Shown here one piece after another: positions 1 through 7,344 of a stretch of 14,690 bases of DNA. The stretch's first letter is position 1. The number at the start of each line of letters is the position of its first letter. Position numbers and translations under genes: made by a program. Under the pieces are notes generated by a model, which was not told where the DNA came from, ran no database searches, and worked only from the letters and a program-made list of their open reading frames with translations. This stretch comes from Bacillota bacterium (GTDB lineage: Bacteria > Bacillota > Clostridia > Christensenellales > CAG-138): the NCBI GenBank assembly GCA_023409435.1, contig JAEYHP010000077.1, forward strand, positions 1 to 14,690. The letters run 5' to 3'.

Positions 1-400
1 CCTTGATGGTCAGCTCAAAACGCACCTGGTCGTTGCCTTTGCCGGTCGCGCCATGGGCGGCGGCGGTGCAGCCTTCCTTTTTGGCGATCTCCACCAGCTT
101 CTTGGCGATGACGGGGCGGGCGGTGGAAGTGCCCAACAGGTACTTGTTTTCATACTTCGCGCCGGCCTTGAGTGTGGGGAACACGAAATCCCGCACGTAT
201 TCCTCTTTGACGTCTTCAATGTAGATCTTGCTTGCGCCGGTCTTGATGGCTTTTTCGTAGAGCGGGGAAAGCTCCTCGCCCTGGCCGACGTCAACGGCTA
301 CGGCGATGACCTCGCAATCGTAATGCTCTTTGAGCCAGGGGATGATGACGGAAGTATCCAATCCGCCCGAATATGCAAGGGCAATCTTCTCCTTTGCCAT
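1..400 (-). CDS. argG: Argininosuccinate synthase, N-terminal part (cut by window edge)
   Basis: Joins citrulline and aspartate with ATP in the cytoplasm to make argininosuccinate, the penultimate step of arginine synthesis. The reading frame is open from the ATG at 398-400 to the window edge, about 133 codons of a protein usually near 400 residues. The translation begins MAKEKIALAYSGGLDTSVII, whose SGGLDTS is the ATP pyrophosphatase P-loop of the family (residues 11-17). Further family stretches are VDVGQGEEL, ENKYLLGTSTARPVIAK and HGATGKGNDQVRFEL near the cut. The start is supported by AGGAGG a few bases upstream. The gene is divergent from the pspA-like operon and has its own promoter with an overlapping ARG box. 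The C-terminal two thirds lie outside the window. Confidence 0.95.
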   Translation of the reverse strand, partial: MAKEKIALAYSGGLDTSVIIPWLKEHYDCEVIAVAVDVGQGEELSPLYEKAIKTGASKIYIEDVKEEYVRDFVFPTLKAGAKYENKYLLGTSTARPVIAKKLVEIAKKEGCTAAAHGATGKGNDQVRFELTIK

Positions 401-432
401 GTTTACGCCTCCTGTTTCTGTTTGATGCGATA

Positions 433-461
433 ATTATACATTCTAATGAATAATTATGCAA
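433..461 (-). promoter_or_regulatory. argG promoter (sigma-A type)
   Basis: Read on the minus strand, TTGCAT (456-461) is followed after exactly 17 bp by a perfect TATAAT (433-438). The inferred start of transcription lies about 25-30 bases upstream of the argG start codon. Confidence 0.75.
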
Positions 462-462
462 C
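445..462 (+). promoter_or_regulatory. Putative ARG box (ArgR/AhrC operator)
   Basis: The 14-bp core TGAATAATTATGCA (447-460) differs at one position from the classical ARG-box pattern TGAAT-WWWW-ATTCA. It covers the -35 hexamer and part of the spacer of the argG promoter, as expected for arginine-dependent repression. A second, paired box was not seen. The arginine repressor gene is not in the window, so the role is inferred. Confidence 0.65.
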
Positions 463-642
463 ATATTTTTTGTGATATGGATGTATCTTTCCATTTTCAT
501 GCGCGTCTTATCGCTGTGAGCCTGTCTGATTTCTTTTCGCAATTCCGACATCATACGTCTGAAATGAGCTTCCCGTACATGCCATAAGCGCAACGCACAG
601 CATAATTTATAAATACTTTGCATTTTCAATAGCATAAGCGAT

Positions 643-670
643 TTGATTCCCAGCTTTTTTCTTATATAAT
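643..670 (+). promoter_or_regulatory. Promoter of the pspA-like operon (sigma-A type)
   Basis: TTGATT (643-648), a 16-bp spacer and a perfect TATAAT (665-670) lie just upstream of the AGGAGG and ATG of the first gene. No sigma-W type TGAAAC/CGTA pair was seen, although the B. subtilis counterpart operon is sigma-W controlled. The stretch between this and the argG promoter (about 470-640) is AT-rich and holds nothing else I can support. Confidence 0.6.
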
Positions 671-696
671 ATAGAAAAAAACAGGAGGTCCAGTTT

Positions 697-1377
697 ATGT
701 CAATCCTGAAACGCTTCCGTGATATCATGGCTTCAAATATCAACGCAGCTCTGGATAAAATGGAAGACCCCGCAAAAATGATCGATCAAATGCTGCGGGA
801 TCTTAACGACGACCTCGGCCAGGTCAAGGCGGAAACCGCGGGCATCATGGCCGAAGAAGCGCGCGCAAAACGCGCATACGACGAGGCTGCGGCCGAGGTC
901 AACAAGCTCCAGGCGTACGCCGAAAAGGCGGTGCTTGCCGGGAACGATGCGGACGCAAAGCTGTTTTTGAGCAAGAAGGCGCAAACGGCGGAAAACGCCG
1001 CTTCTTTGCAGAAGGTATATGAGAGTGCCTCCGCGAACGCGCTCAAAATGCGCCAGATGCATAATAAGCTTGTTGACCAGATTGGCGATCTCAATTCCCG
1101 GCGCGACACCGTAAAAGCCAAGGTGGCGGTTGCACAGGCGCAGAGCAGAATCAATAAAATGGCCGGAAGCATCGACGACAGCGCGGCTTCCATTTCCGCG
1201 TTCGAGCGCATGGAAGAGAAAGCGGACCGCATGATCGACGAAGCGAACGCCATGGCGGAACTCAACACAAATTCCGCGGCGGATACCTTAGCGGACGCCA
1301 TGGACCGGTATGAGGACGCTGCGCCCGCCGTGGATGACGAGCTCGCGGCGCTCAAAGCCAAGCTGGGCAAGCAATAA
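697..1377 (+). CDS. pspA: PspA/IM30 family membrane-stress coiled-coil protein
   Basis: Peripheral membrane protein of the PspA/IM30/LiaH (ESCRT-III-like) family, expected to assemble on the inner face of the membrane and stabilise it under stress. The 226 residues match the usual family length. The start SILKRFRDIMASNINAALDKMEDPAKMIDQ is the typical amphipathic N-terminal helix, followed by long charged helices (about 25-185) rich in Ala, Glu and Lys with no transmembrane segment. The ATG at 697 has AGGAGG seven bases before it. It is the first gene of an operon with the YdjG-like and YdjI-like genes, the same partners as B. subtilis pspA (ydjF). Neither PspF nor PspB/PspC is present, as is usual in Firmicutes. 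Confident on family; the trigger is unknown. Confidence 0.93.
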   Translation: MSILKRFRDIMASNINAALDKMEDPAKMIDQMLRDLNDDLGQVKAETAGIMAEEARAKRAYDEAAAEVNKLQAYAEKAVLAGNDADAKLFLSKKAQTAENAASLQKVYESASANALKMRQMHNKLVDQIGDLNSRRDTVKAKVAVAQAQSRINKMAGSIDDSAASISAFERMEEKADRMIDEANAMAELNTNSAADTLADAMDRYEDAAPAVDDELAALKAKLGKQ

Positions 1378-1407
1378 CGGTTAATGAACATGCAGAGGGG
1401 AGACAGC

Positions 1408-2481
1408 ATGGAGCAGCATCAGGAGATCCTGGTATTTTACTGCGAGGGCTGCGGCGGCATCATGGAGTTTGATATCCCGCGGCAGACATTCCGGTGCCCC
1501 AATTGCGGGCGGGAAGAAGCGGTAGCGCCGGAAGATAATCTGGTGGAAGAGCACGATTACCAGGAGTTTTTGAGCCACAAAAGCGACGAGGAATGGGAAT
1601 CGGTCACCCAAGTCATGCGCTGCGAAAGCTGCGGCGCCGAAATCGTGATGCAGAAAACCGCCACCACCGCGGCCTGCGGTTTTTGCGGCAGTTCGCACGT
1701 ATTACCCGTGCTGCAGGAGGCGGGCATCCGCCCGGAGGGCATCGTCCCCTTCCAGGTGGACCGTCACAAGGCGGGGGAACTGTTCCGCAAGTGGATCAAG
1801 GGCAAATGGTTTGCGCCCAATTCGCTCAAAAACCTGTACCAGCAGGATAAGCTGCAATCTGTCTACCTCCCCTACTGGACGTACGACGCGGATACTACCG
1901 CGCACTATACCGGCCAGGGCGGCAAGGTGTATTATGTAACGGTGGGGACTGGCGAAAACAGGCGGCAGGAACGGCGCGTACATTGGTACCCCGTAAGCGG
2001 CACCATATCGCATTTTTTCGACGATGTGCTCATCTGCGCCCGCGCGCAGCAGGACCCGCTTTTAAACCGCAACAGCGCGTTTGCGACGTCCGGCAATTGC
2101 ATGCCGTTTGACCTTGCCTACCTCTCCGGTTTTCAGGCGGAAAAGTATACGCTGGGCGTGGAAGAAGGCTTTTCCCAGGCACAAGACAAAATGCGGGACG
2201 AGTTGCGCGATATGGCGCACAGGGAAATATTGCAGCGCTTTGACGAAGCGCGGGTGAATACGCTCAACGACCATTATTTCAACGTCAAGTTCAAGCATGT
2301 GCTGCTGCCCATGTGGATGAGCGGATATCAGTATCAGGGAAAGCCGTTCCGGTTTTTGATCAACGGGCAGACTGGGAAGGTATTTGGGCAATACCCCAAA
2401 AGCGGATGGAAGATCGCCCTTGTGGTCCTGCTGGGCCTCATCCTCGTAGGGTTTATCATCTATTTTGTACGGCAGGGGTAG
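1408..2481 (+). CDS. YdjG-like double zinc-ribbon, membrane-anchored protein
   Basis: The 357-residue protein has two TFIIB-like zinc ribbons at its N-terminus (C12, C15, C30, C33 and C72, C75, C90, C93). A soluble middle region with an aromatic stretch (YLPYWTYDADTTAHY) follows, and a single C-terminal transmembrane helix (about 335-354) ends in a short basic tail. This is the architecture of B. subtilis YdjG, whose gene follows pspA. Its biochemical role is unclear; work in Bacillus suggests YdjG and YdjH help bring PspA to the membrane. I chose the ATG at 1408 because GAGGGGA lies just upstream; earlier ATGs at 1384 and 1390 lack a good site. The gap after pspA is 30 bases and the next gene starts 35 bases downstream. 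Confidence 0.82.
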   Translation: MEQHQEILVFYCEGCGGIMEFDIPRQTFRCPNCGREEAVAPEDNLVEEHDYQEFLSHKSDEEWESVTQVMRCESCGAEIVMQKTATTAACGFCGSSHVLPVLQEAGIRPEGIVPFQVDRHKAGELFRKWIKGKWFAPNSLKNLYQQDKLQSVYLPYWTYDADTTAHYTGQGGKVYYVTVGTGENRRQERRVHWYPVSGTISHFFDDVLICARAQQDPLLNRNSAFATSGNCMPFDLAYLSGFQAEKYTLGVEEGFSQAQDKMRDELRDMAHREILQRFDEARVNTLNDHYFNVKFKHVLLPMWMSGYQYQGKPFRFLINGQTGKVFGQYPKSGWKIALVVLLGLILVGFIIYFVRQG

Positions 2482-2516
2482 TTCCCTACCTAAATGAAGA
2501 ACGGAGTGCATTGAAA

Positions 2517-3476
2517 ATGGGCATCTTTCAAAATCAATTTGCGAATGTGGTGGAATGGGAAGAGTTCCGGGACGACGTGATATTCTGGAAGTGGAGCAAC
2601 AAGGAACTGAAAAAAAGCAGCCGCCTTGTGATCCGCCCCGGCCAGGACGCTATATTCCTTTACAATGGCCGTATTGAAGGCATATTTACCGACGAAGGCA
2701 ATTACGAGATAGAAAGCGCCATCATCCCCTTTTTGAGCACGCTCAAAGGGTTTAAGTTCGGCTTCAACAGCGGGCTGAGGGCCGAGGTGCTGTTCGTCAA
2801 CACCAAGGAATTCACCGTCAAATGGGGTACAAAGTCCAGTGTCCTCATTCCGGCGGTGGGCATGCCGGGCGGCATGCCCATACGCGCGTTCGGCACGTTC
2901 CAAATGAAGGTGTCGGACTATGTGGCGCTTATCGACAAAATCGCGGGCGTCAAACGGGAATTTACCGTGGACGATATCCGCGAGCGCGTAATGGCGGAAG
3001 TGGACCAGCTTTTGATGCGCTGGATCCTAAAAGAAGGCAAGGACATGTTCAACCTCCAGGCCAACGCGCGCGAAATCGGCGCGGGCATTTGCTCTGACCT
3101 GGATATGGAACTGAATAAATCCGGCTTTTCCATTACCAACTTCACCATCGCAAACGTCAACTACCCGGAGGAAGTGCAGAAAAAGATCAACCAGAACGCT
3201 TCCTACGCCATGGTGGGAGACATGGATAAATACCAGCGCATCGCCATGATGGACGCTATGCAGAACGGCGGAGACAGCGGCGCGGGCGCCGCCATGGGCT
3301 CCGCAGTCGGCATGGCCGCGGGCTTCCAGATGGCGAACCAGATGTTCAATCAGCAGGCCGCGCAACCGCAACAGCAACAGCAGCCCGCGTCAGGCCAGAA
3401 ATTCTGCATGAGCTGCGGCGCGAAGCTTCCCGCCGACGCGCGCTTCTGCGCTTCCTGCGGGGCAAAGCAAGCATAA
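2517..3476 (+). CDS. YdjI-like SPFH-domain protein with C-terminal zinc ribbon
   Basis: A 319-residue protein of the YdjI type (SPFH/band-7-like, sometimes labelled virion core protein). Residues 1-230 form the SPFH-like region, including VIRPGQDAIFLYNGRIEG and the FGTFQMKVSDYVALIDKI stretch. A helical segment, a small Gly/Ala-rich and Met-rich region and a Gln-rich linker (about 280-292) follow. The end is a zinc ribbon with C297, C300, C311 and C314. There is no obvious signal peptide or membrane helix. The ATG at 2517 was chosen because GGAG lies 10 bases upstream and the family begins MGIF; the frame stays open further upstream only over the previous gene. It is probably recruited to the membrane with the PspA and YdjG-like partners. 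The ydjH (TPM-domain) gene of the Bacillus operon is missing. Confidence 0.85.
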   Translation: MGIFQNQFANVVEWEEFRDDVIFWKWSNKELKKSSRLVIRPGQDAIFLYNGRIEGIFTDEGNYEIESAIIPFLSTLKGFKFGFNSGLRAEVLFVNTKEFTVKWGTKSSVLIPAVGMPGGMPIRAFGTFQMKVSDYVALIDKIAGVKREFTVDDIRERVMAEVDQLLMRWILKEGKDMFNLQANAREIGAGICSDLDMELNKSGFSITNFTIANVNYPEEVQKKINQNASYAMVGDMDKYQRIAMMDAMQNGGDSGAGAAMGSAVGMAAGFQMANQMFNQQAAQPQQQQQPASGQKFCMSCGAKLPADARFCASCGAKQA

Positions 3477-3500
3477 TACGGGAATGGCTTCACAAAGCAA

Positions 3501-3536
3501 AGGAACCTGGACCGCGGGGTTCAAGTTCCTTTTTTT
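3501..3536 (+). terminator. Intrinsic terminator of the pspA-ydjG-ydjI operon
   Basis: AGGAACCTGGACC (3501-3513) pairs with GGTTCAAGTTCCT (3518-3530) with one mismatch and one G-U pair around a GCGG loop. A run of seven T follows. Confidence 0.85.
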
Positions 3537-3587
3537 GCGGCTTGATATTCTGGGTCTTATTTCAATGGATACAATTCAGCACATCAT

Positions 3588-3610
3588 AAAAGGGCGCTTG
3601 TCACACCCTT
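3588..3610 (-). terminator. Intrinsic terminator of the RR-HK-ABC operon
   Basis: On the minus strand, AAGGGTG and CGCCCTT (3604-3610 and 3590-3596) form a 7-bp stem with one G-U pair around a 7-base loop, then TT ATG. The T tract is short. It lies about 40 bases beyond the permease stop codon, between convergent operons. Confidence 0.55.
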
Positions 3611-3648
3611 GTTATTTGTTCTGGTATTCTTTTCAGATCAGCCTCGTT

Positions 3649-4473
3649 TTACCTGTTCTTCTCGCTGCGCGCGAAAAAGAACGTACCAAGGACAAGGCAC
3701 ACCACTGTCAGCGCAATGATAGCGATAAGCGTCACCGCGGGGTTGAACAGCACCACGCTTGCATATTCCGGCGTTCCGGCGTAAACCACCGCGCGCATCA
3801 GATCGAGGCAGTATGTCATCGGCATCATGCGACTCAGAACGAGCAGCGCGCCGCTGGCGTTGTTAATCGGGATGATCGCCCCGGAGAGGAACACCTGCGG
3901 CATGGTGATCAGCATCACGGCCATGTTGGCCATCTTGTTGCTCTTCACCAGCCCAATCACAATCATGGCCAGCGCGCCCGCCGACAGGCACATCAGCGGC
4001 GACAGCGCGAAGATGACCAGCATTTGGCCCAACGGCAGCGTAATGCCCATAATGAATCCCACGGCCAGCGTCCCCAGCATGCTGATGATCGCGCCGAAGG
4101 ACGACCCGGCGATCTTTCCAATCACGATGGAATACCGCGATACCGGAGAGATCATCATCTCCTGCGTAAAATCCGTAAAGTGATCCTCCACCAGCGAAGT
4201 GATGCCGCTCGTCGTGGTCATAAACAGCATGTTGACCAACATTCCGACGAGCATGAACGACCCGTAATTGAAGCCGAGGCCGCCCGCCATGTTCTGCTCC
4301 AGGCTGCCGCCCAGCATCCCCATCATCAAAAGAGGCATCGCAAGGCTCATGATGATCATCCCGGGCGACTTGAAGAACAGCGTGATATCCCGCGCCGCTA
4401 TGGTCACCACGGCGTTCAGCTCTCTCAGAAACCTGGATTTCATTCTGGCCTGCCCCAAGACTGCTTCGTTCAT
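3649..4473 (-). CDS. ABC-2 type exporter permease (DrrB-like)
   Basis: Membrane half of a DrrAB-type ABC exporter. The 274 residues contain about six hydrophobic helices (roughly 37-56, 70-90, 115-143, 150-175, 183-204, 246-268). The conserved ABC-2 region before the last helix (about 190-205, PQVFLSGAIIPI) is clear, and the N-terminal tail lies on the cytoplasmic side. The length fits the family. Its start codon overlaps the stop of the ATPase gene (ATGA at 4470-4473), which indicates translational coupling and a shared complex. The substrate cannot be read from the sequence; DrrAB relatives export drugs, peptides, lipids or glycans. Control by the upstream two-component system suggests a toxic or envelope-active compound (inference). 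Confidence 0.9.
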   Translation of the reverse strand: MNEAVLGQARMKSRFLRELNAVVTIAARDITLFFKSPGMIIMSLAMPLLMMGMLGGSLEQNMAGGLGFNYGSFMLVGMLVNMLFMTTTSGITSLVEDHFTDFTQEMMISPVSRYSIVIGKIAGSSFGAIISMLGTLAVGFIMGITLPLGQMLVIFALSPLMCLSAGALAMIVIGLVKSNKMANMAVMLITMPQVFLSGAIIPINNASGALLVLSRMMPMTYCLDLMRAVVYAGTPEYASVVLFNPAVTLIAIIALTVVCLVLGTFFFARSEKNR

Positions 4474-5414
4474 GCAGCTTCACCTTCTGTTCTCTTTAGA
4501 TATTCCACATACGCATCTTCCAGCGACGGCTGCTGGATCTGCAACACCGTTAAATCCGTCTTCAACCCCGCGATGATCCTCTGCGCCGTTCCCTCGTACG
4601 GGACGATGATATGGCCGTCGACACGGTAATCAAGGCCCATCCCGCTGAGCTCGCGAATCAACCGACCCCTGTCCGGCGCGTCCAGTACGAGTTCCTGTTT
4701 GAGCAGGTTTGCCTTCATCTCCTCAGGTGAACCGGATATGGCGATCTTGCCGTGGTTGATAATGCAGACCTTATCGACATGCTCGGCTTCGTCGATGTAG
4801 TGCGTGGTCAGAAACACCGTCGTGCCGTTCTCCCTGCGGACGCCGTCGATGTATTCCCACAGGCTGCGCCGGCTTACCGCGTCCAGTCCCTGCGTCGGCT
4901 CGTCTAGAAAAAGGAGCCTCGGCGTATGGATCAGGCTGCGGATGATCTCCAGCTTGCGCTGCATCCCGCCGGAGAGCTTTTTGATCGGTTTAAACAGCGC
5001 GTCCTTGATGCCGACGATTTCCGAGAGTTCCATTACGCGGTCCTGATACGCGGCGGGCATCAGTTTAAAGCTGGGCCGGTAGCGGTACATCCCGTACAGG
5101 CAGGCATGAAAGCGGATGTTCTCCTCCGCCGAAAGCGACGGATCCAGGCTGGGCTGCTGAAAGATGATACCCACCTCCTCGCGCACGCGCCGCGCCTCCT
5201 TTTCCACATCGTATCCCGCGATCGTCACGCTGCCGGACGTCTTGGACAGCGTTGTGGTCAATATGGAGATGGTCGTTGTCTTGCCCGCGCCGTTGGGGCC
5301 AAGGAAGGCAAAAAAGTCTCCCTCGGCAACATCGAAGCTCACGCCCTTCACCGCAGGCACCTTGGCCCGGTCATATTGTTTAATCAACTCGTTTACAGCA
5401 ATGATGGGCGTCAT
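4470..5414 (-). CDS. ABC exporter ATP-binding protein (DrrA-like)
   Basis: Cytoplasmic ATPase of the exporter, 314 residues. Walker A GPNGAGKTT (39-47), Q-loop FQQ (85-87), signature LSGGMQ (147-152), Walker B LLFLDEP (167-173), D-loop GLD and the switch His in TTH (205) are all intact, so it should hydrolyse ATP. The extra C-terminal region (about 220-314) is typical of DrrA proteins and ends in the family motif QQPSLEDAYVEYLKR. The ATG at 5414 follows GGAGGTG; a TTG at 5489 in the same frame would add 25 residues but sits before another Shine-Dalgarno and is unlikely. The gene overlaps the permease by four bases and is preceded by a small coupled ORF and four phased response-regulator repeats. 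Confidence 0.93.
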   Translation of the reverse strand: MTPIIAVNELIKQYDRAKVPAVKGVSFDVAEGDFFAFLGPNGAGKTTTISILTTTLSKTSGSVTIAGYDVEKEARRVREEVGIIFQQPSLDPSLSAEENIRFHACLYGMYRYRPSFKLMPAAYQDRVMELSEIVGIKDALFKPIKKLSGGMQRKLEIIRSLIHTPRLLFLDEPTQGLDAVSRRSLWEYIDGVRRENGTTVFLTTHYIDEAEHVDKVCIINHGKIAISGSPEEMKANLLKQELVLDAPDRGRLIRELSGMGLDYRVDGHIIVPYEGTAQRIIAGLKTDLTVLQIQQPSLEDAYVEYLKRTEGEAA

Positions 5415-5470
5415 GCGGGCACCTCCAAAGTGGTTGGCCTCAACGCCTTCAAAACAGTGATCGTATCCAT
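5411..5470 (-). CDS. Possible 19-aa leader ORF coupled to the ABC ATPase gene
   Basis: An ATG at 5468-5470 follows GGAGG with 8-base spacing and opens a 19-codon frame encoding MDTITVLKALRPTTLEVPA. Its TGA stop overlaps the ATPase start codon (ATGA, 5411-5414). The ATPase's own Shine-Dalgarno lies inside this small ORF, so its translation could control or feed ribosomes to the exporter gene. Both the site and the overlap are directly visible; whether the peptide is made is not known. Confidence 0.45.
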   Translation of the reverse strand: MDTITVLKALRPTTLEVPA

Positions 5471-5500
5471 AAATAATACCTCCGTTCAATGGATGGCCTT

Positions 5501-5554
5501 ATTGTATCGCCGCCAATTAAACGGAGGTTAAATGCAATTTAAACGGAATGTAAA
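5501..5554 (-). promoter_or_regulatory. Exporter promoter with four phased 11-bp response-regulator boxes
   Basis: On the minus strand four consecutive 11-mers, TTTACATTCCG (5544-5554), TTTAAATTGCA (5533-5543), TTTAACCTCCG (5522-5532) and TTTAATTGGCG (5511-5521), repeat in exact 11-bp phase. A TACAAT -10 box (5501-5506) follows 4 bp after the last. There is no good -35 hexamer where one should be; the repeats occupy that position. This is the layout of a promoter activated by an OmpR/PhoB-family regulator bound as tandem dimers. Confidence 0.75.
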
Positions 5555-5562
5555 CCCGGCGT

Positions 5563-6642
5563 CTATTTTGAAATGGGCAAAGTCACCACAAATGTGCTGC
5601 CCCGGCCGGGTTCGCTTTCCGCTGTTACCGTGCCGCCGTGCAGTTCCACGATCTTCTTCACCAGGGAGAGGCCAAGCCCGTTGCCGCCCAATGCCCGGTC
5701 ACGGGCCTTGTCGGCCTTGTAGAAGCGCTCGAAAATGTGCATCAGATCCTCCCCGGAGATGCCTGCGCCGGTATCGGCGATATGGCAAACAGCGCCGCGC
5801 TCTCCTTTACGAAGCGTCACGCTGATCTTTCCCATCTCCGGTGTAAATTTGATGGCGTTGTGCAGCAGGTTGACCCACACCTGGTTCAAAAGCCCTTCGT
5901 CGCCGCTGAAGCTCAACTTTTCGAGCGCCACAGAAATGTCTAGATTCTTGGCTGCCCACTGCGGCTCCAGCATCAGCACGGCATTCTGTATCTGCTTATC
6001 CAGCGAAAACGAGGTGACGGTCAGCGGCTGCGCGCCATTCTCCAGCATCGAGAGGCGCAGGAGGTTTTCGCTGAGCCGGGAAAGCCGCTTGGCCTCCGTC
6101 TCAATCACGTCGATATAGTGCGCTCTGAGCTGGGGGGTGAGCGCTTCATTTTTCAGCAGCGCCGCAAATCCGCTGATGGATGTCAGCGGCGACTGTATTT
6201 CGTGCGAGACGTCGGAGATGAAGCTTTGCCGCAGGTTTTCCATTGTGCCCAGCTCCCGCGCCATTTTGTTGACCCTTTCGGTAATCTCGGAAAAGGGATC
6301 GTGCTTGTCCACCGGCACAAAGACGCTGAAATCGCCGCGCGCAATACGATCCATCGCTTCGAGGGTCGTATCGATCATCAGCCTGCCGCGGGCTCTGTCA
6401 AACCGGCCGCCCTTATGACGCTGGCCTATCTCCGTCACGATTTTTACGCCCAACGCGAAGATGCACATGCCGAGCATTCCCGTAATAATGGCAGCCCAGA
6501 TGTCGGCAGGGCGGCCGGTGAGGCGGAACAATAGCAGCGACAGCTTATACCCTGCGGCATAACAAGCCATGAAAGCCGCGATTGATATCAGCAGTGAGAA
6601 CGCCCACCTTGGTCTATGCTCTCGGTTTTCTTTTTGGTTCAT
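5563..6642 (-). CDS. Two-component sensor histidine kinase
   Basis: Membrane-bound sensor kinase of 359 residues. Two transmembrane helices (about 13-38 and 48-70) are separated by only about 10 residues, so there is no extracytoplasmic sensor domain. A HAMP-like linker (about 75-130) follows. The H-box is FISDVSHEIQSPLTSI with His147 as the phosphoacceptor. The catalytic domain has the N-box NLLHNAIKFTP (about 258-268), G1 DTGAGI (290-295), F-box ERFYKADKARD and G2 GNGLGLSL (320-327), all intact. The signal is probably sensed in or at the membrane, or through a partner protein. The start overlaps the regulator stop by four bases (ATGA, 6639-6642), so the pair is co-translated, and the exporter follows on the same strand. 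Confidence 0.93.
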   Translation of the reverse strand: MNQKENREHRPRWAFSLLISIAAFMACYAAGYKLSLLLFRLTGRPADIWAAIITGMLGMCIFALGVKIVTEIGQRHKGGRFDRARGRLMIDTTLEAMDRIARGDFSVFVPVDKHDPFSEITERVNKMARELGTMENLRQSFISDVSHEIQSPLTSISGFAALLKNEALTPQLRAHYIDVIETEAKRLSRLSENLLRLSMLENGAQPLTVTSFSLDKQIQNAVLMLEPQWAAKNLDISVALEKLSFSGDEGLLNQVWVNLLHNAIKFTPEMGKISVTLRKGERGAVCHIADTGAGISGEDLMHIFERFYKADKARDRALGGNGLGLSLVKKIVELHGGTVTAESEPGRGSTFVVTLPISK

Positions 6643-7316
6643 TGGATTACCTCCAGCCGGTAGCCAAGCCCGCGGACGGTTGTGATTTTGAAGCCATACG
6701 TTTCCGCAGGGAAACGTTCCCGCAGGCGGTTGATGTGCACGTCCAAAGTGCGCTCATTGCCATCAAAGTCGTAACCCCATACATCCTCAATCAGTTGATC
6801 GCGCGCAAAGGTTTTTCCCGGCGAGCTGCCCAGCTTGAACAGCAGCTCGAACTCCTTCATGGGAATGTCACCTGATACGCCGTCAAACGTTACCGTATAG
6901 CTTGTCTTGTCCATCGTCAGCATGCCGATCTGCACAGACTGCGATACGGCGATGCTGCAGCGCCGAAGCAGGGCCTTTACGCGCAGGATCAGCTCGACGC
7001 CTTCAAACGGCTTGGTCAGATAATCGTCCGCGCCCAACTCGTAACCCTTCACCTTCTGGCTGATTTCGCTTTTGGCCGTCAGCATCAGGATGGGCAGCTG
7101 CGCGTAATAGCGCCGCGCAAGCATGCAAAACTCGAAGCCGTCCATACCCGGCATCATCAGATCCAGAACGCACAGGTCGACCTTGCTTTCGCCGAGCTTT
7201 TGCAGCGCCTCGCGCCCGCCGTTCGCTTCCACTACAGAGAAGCCCGCGCCCTGCAGCAGGGTGCCGACAAGCTCGCGGATATATGGATCGTCGTCGATAA
7301 CCAAAATGGCCGGCAT
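6639..7316 (-). CDS. OmpR/PhoB-family response regulator
   Basis: A 225-residue DNA-binding response regulator. The receiver domain (1-117) has the acidic pocket D8/D9, phosphoacceptor D52 in LDLMMPGMDG, T80 and K102 (TKPF). The winged-helix domain (about 128-225) shows the PMKEFELLFKL entry and the NERTLDVHINRLRERF recognition helix, ending with the TVRGLGYRLE wing. The ATG at 7316 follows GGGGAG. It heads the cluster with the kinase and the ABC exporter. Its probable targets are the phased repeats upstream of the exporter (5511-5554) and of itself (7353-7384). The family is certain; the regulon is inferred. Confidence 0.94.
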   Translation of the reverse strand: MPAILVIDDDPYIRELVGTLLQGAGFSVVEANGGREALQKLGESKVDLCVLDLMMPGMDGFEFCMLARRYYAQLPILMLTAKSEISQKVKGYELGADDYLTKPFEGVELILRVKALLRRCSIAVSQSVQIGMLTMDKTSYTVTFDGVSGDIPMKEFELLFKLGSSPGKTFARDQLIEDVWGYDFDGNERTLDVHINRLRERFPAETYGFKITTVRGLGYRLEVIQ

Positions 7317-7344
7317 AGGTATGCTCCCCTTCCGATTTGTTTAC

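Noticed and set aside
291..743. Minus-strand frame spanning the argG/pspA gap
   Set aside because: It overlaps argG in another frame and the pspA start, and would cross both promoters.
2313..2516. Upstream extension of the YdjI-like frame
   Set aside because: It overlaps the YdjG-like gene and the family begins at the Met at 2517 with a nearby ribosome binding site.
3484..4629. Long plus-strand open frame of 381 codons
   Set aside because: It lies antisense to the ABC permease and starts in the terminator region; the product is His/Arg/Gln-rich without domains, and the minus strand gives clear transporter features.
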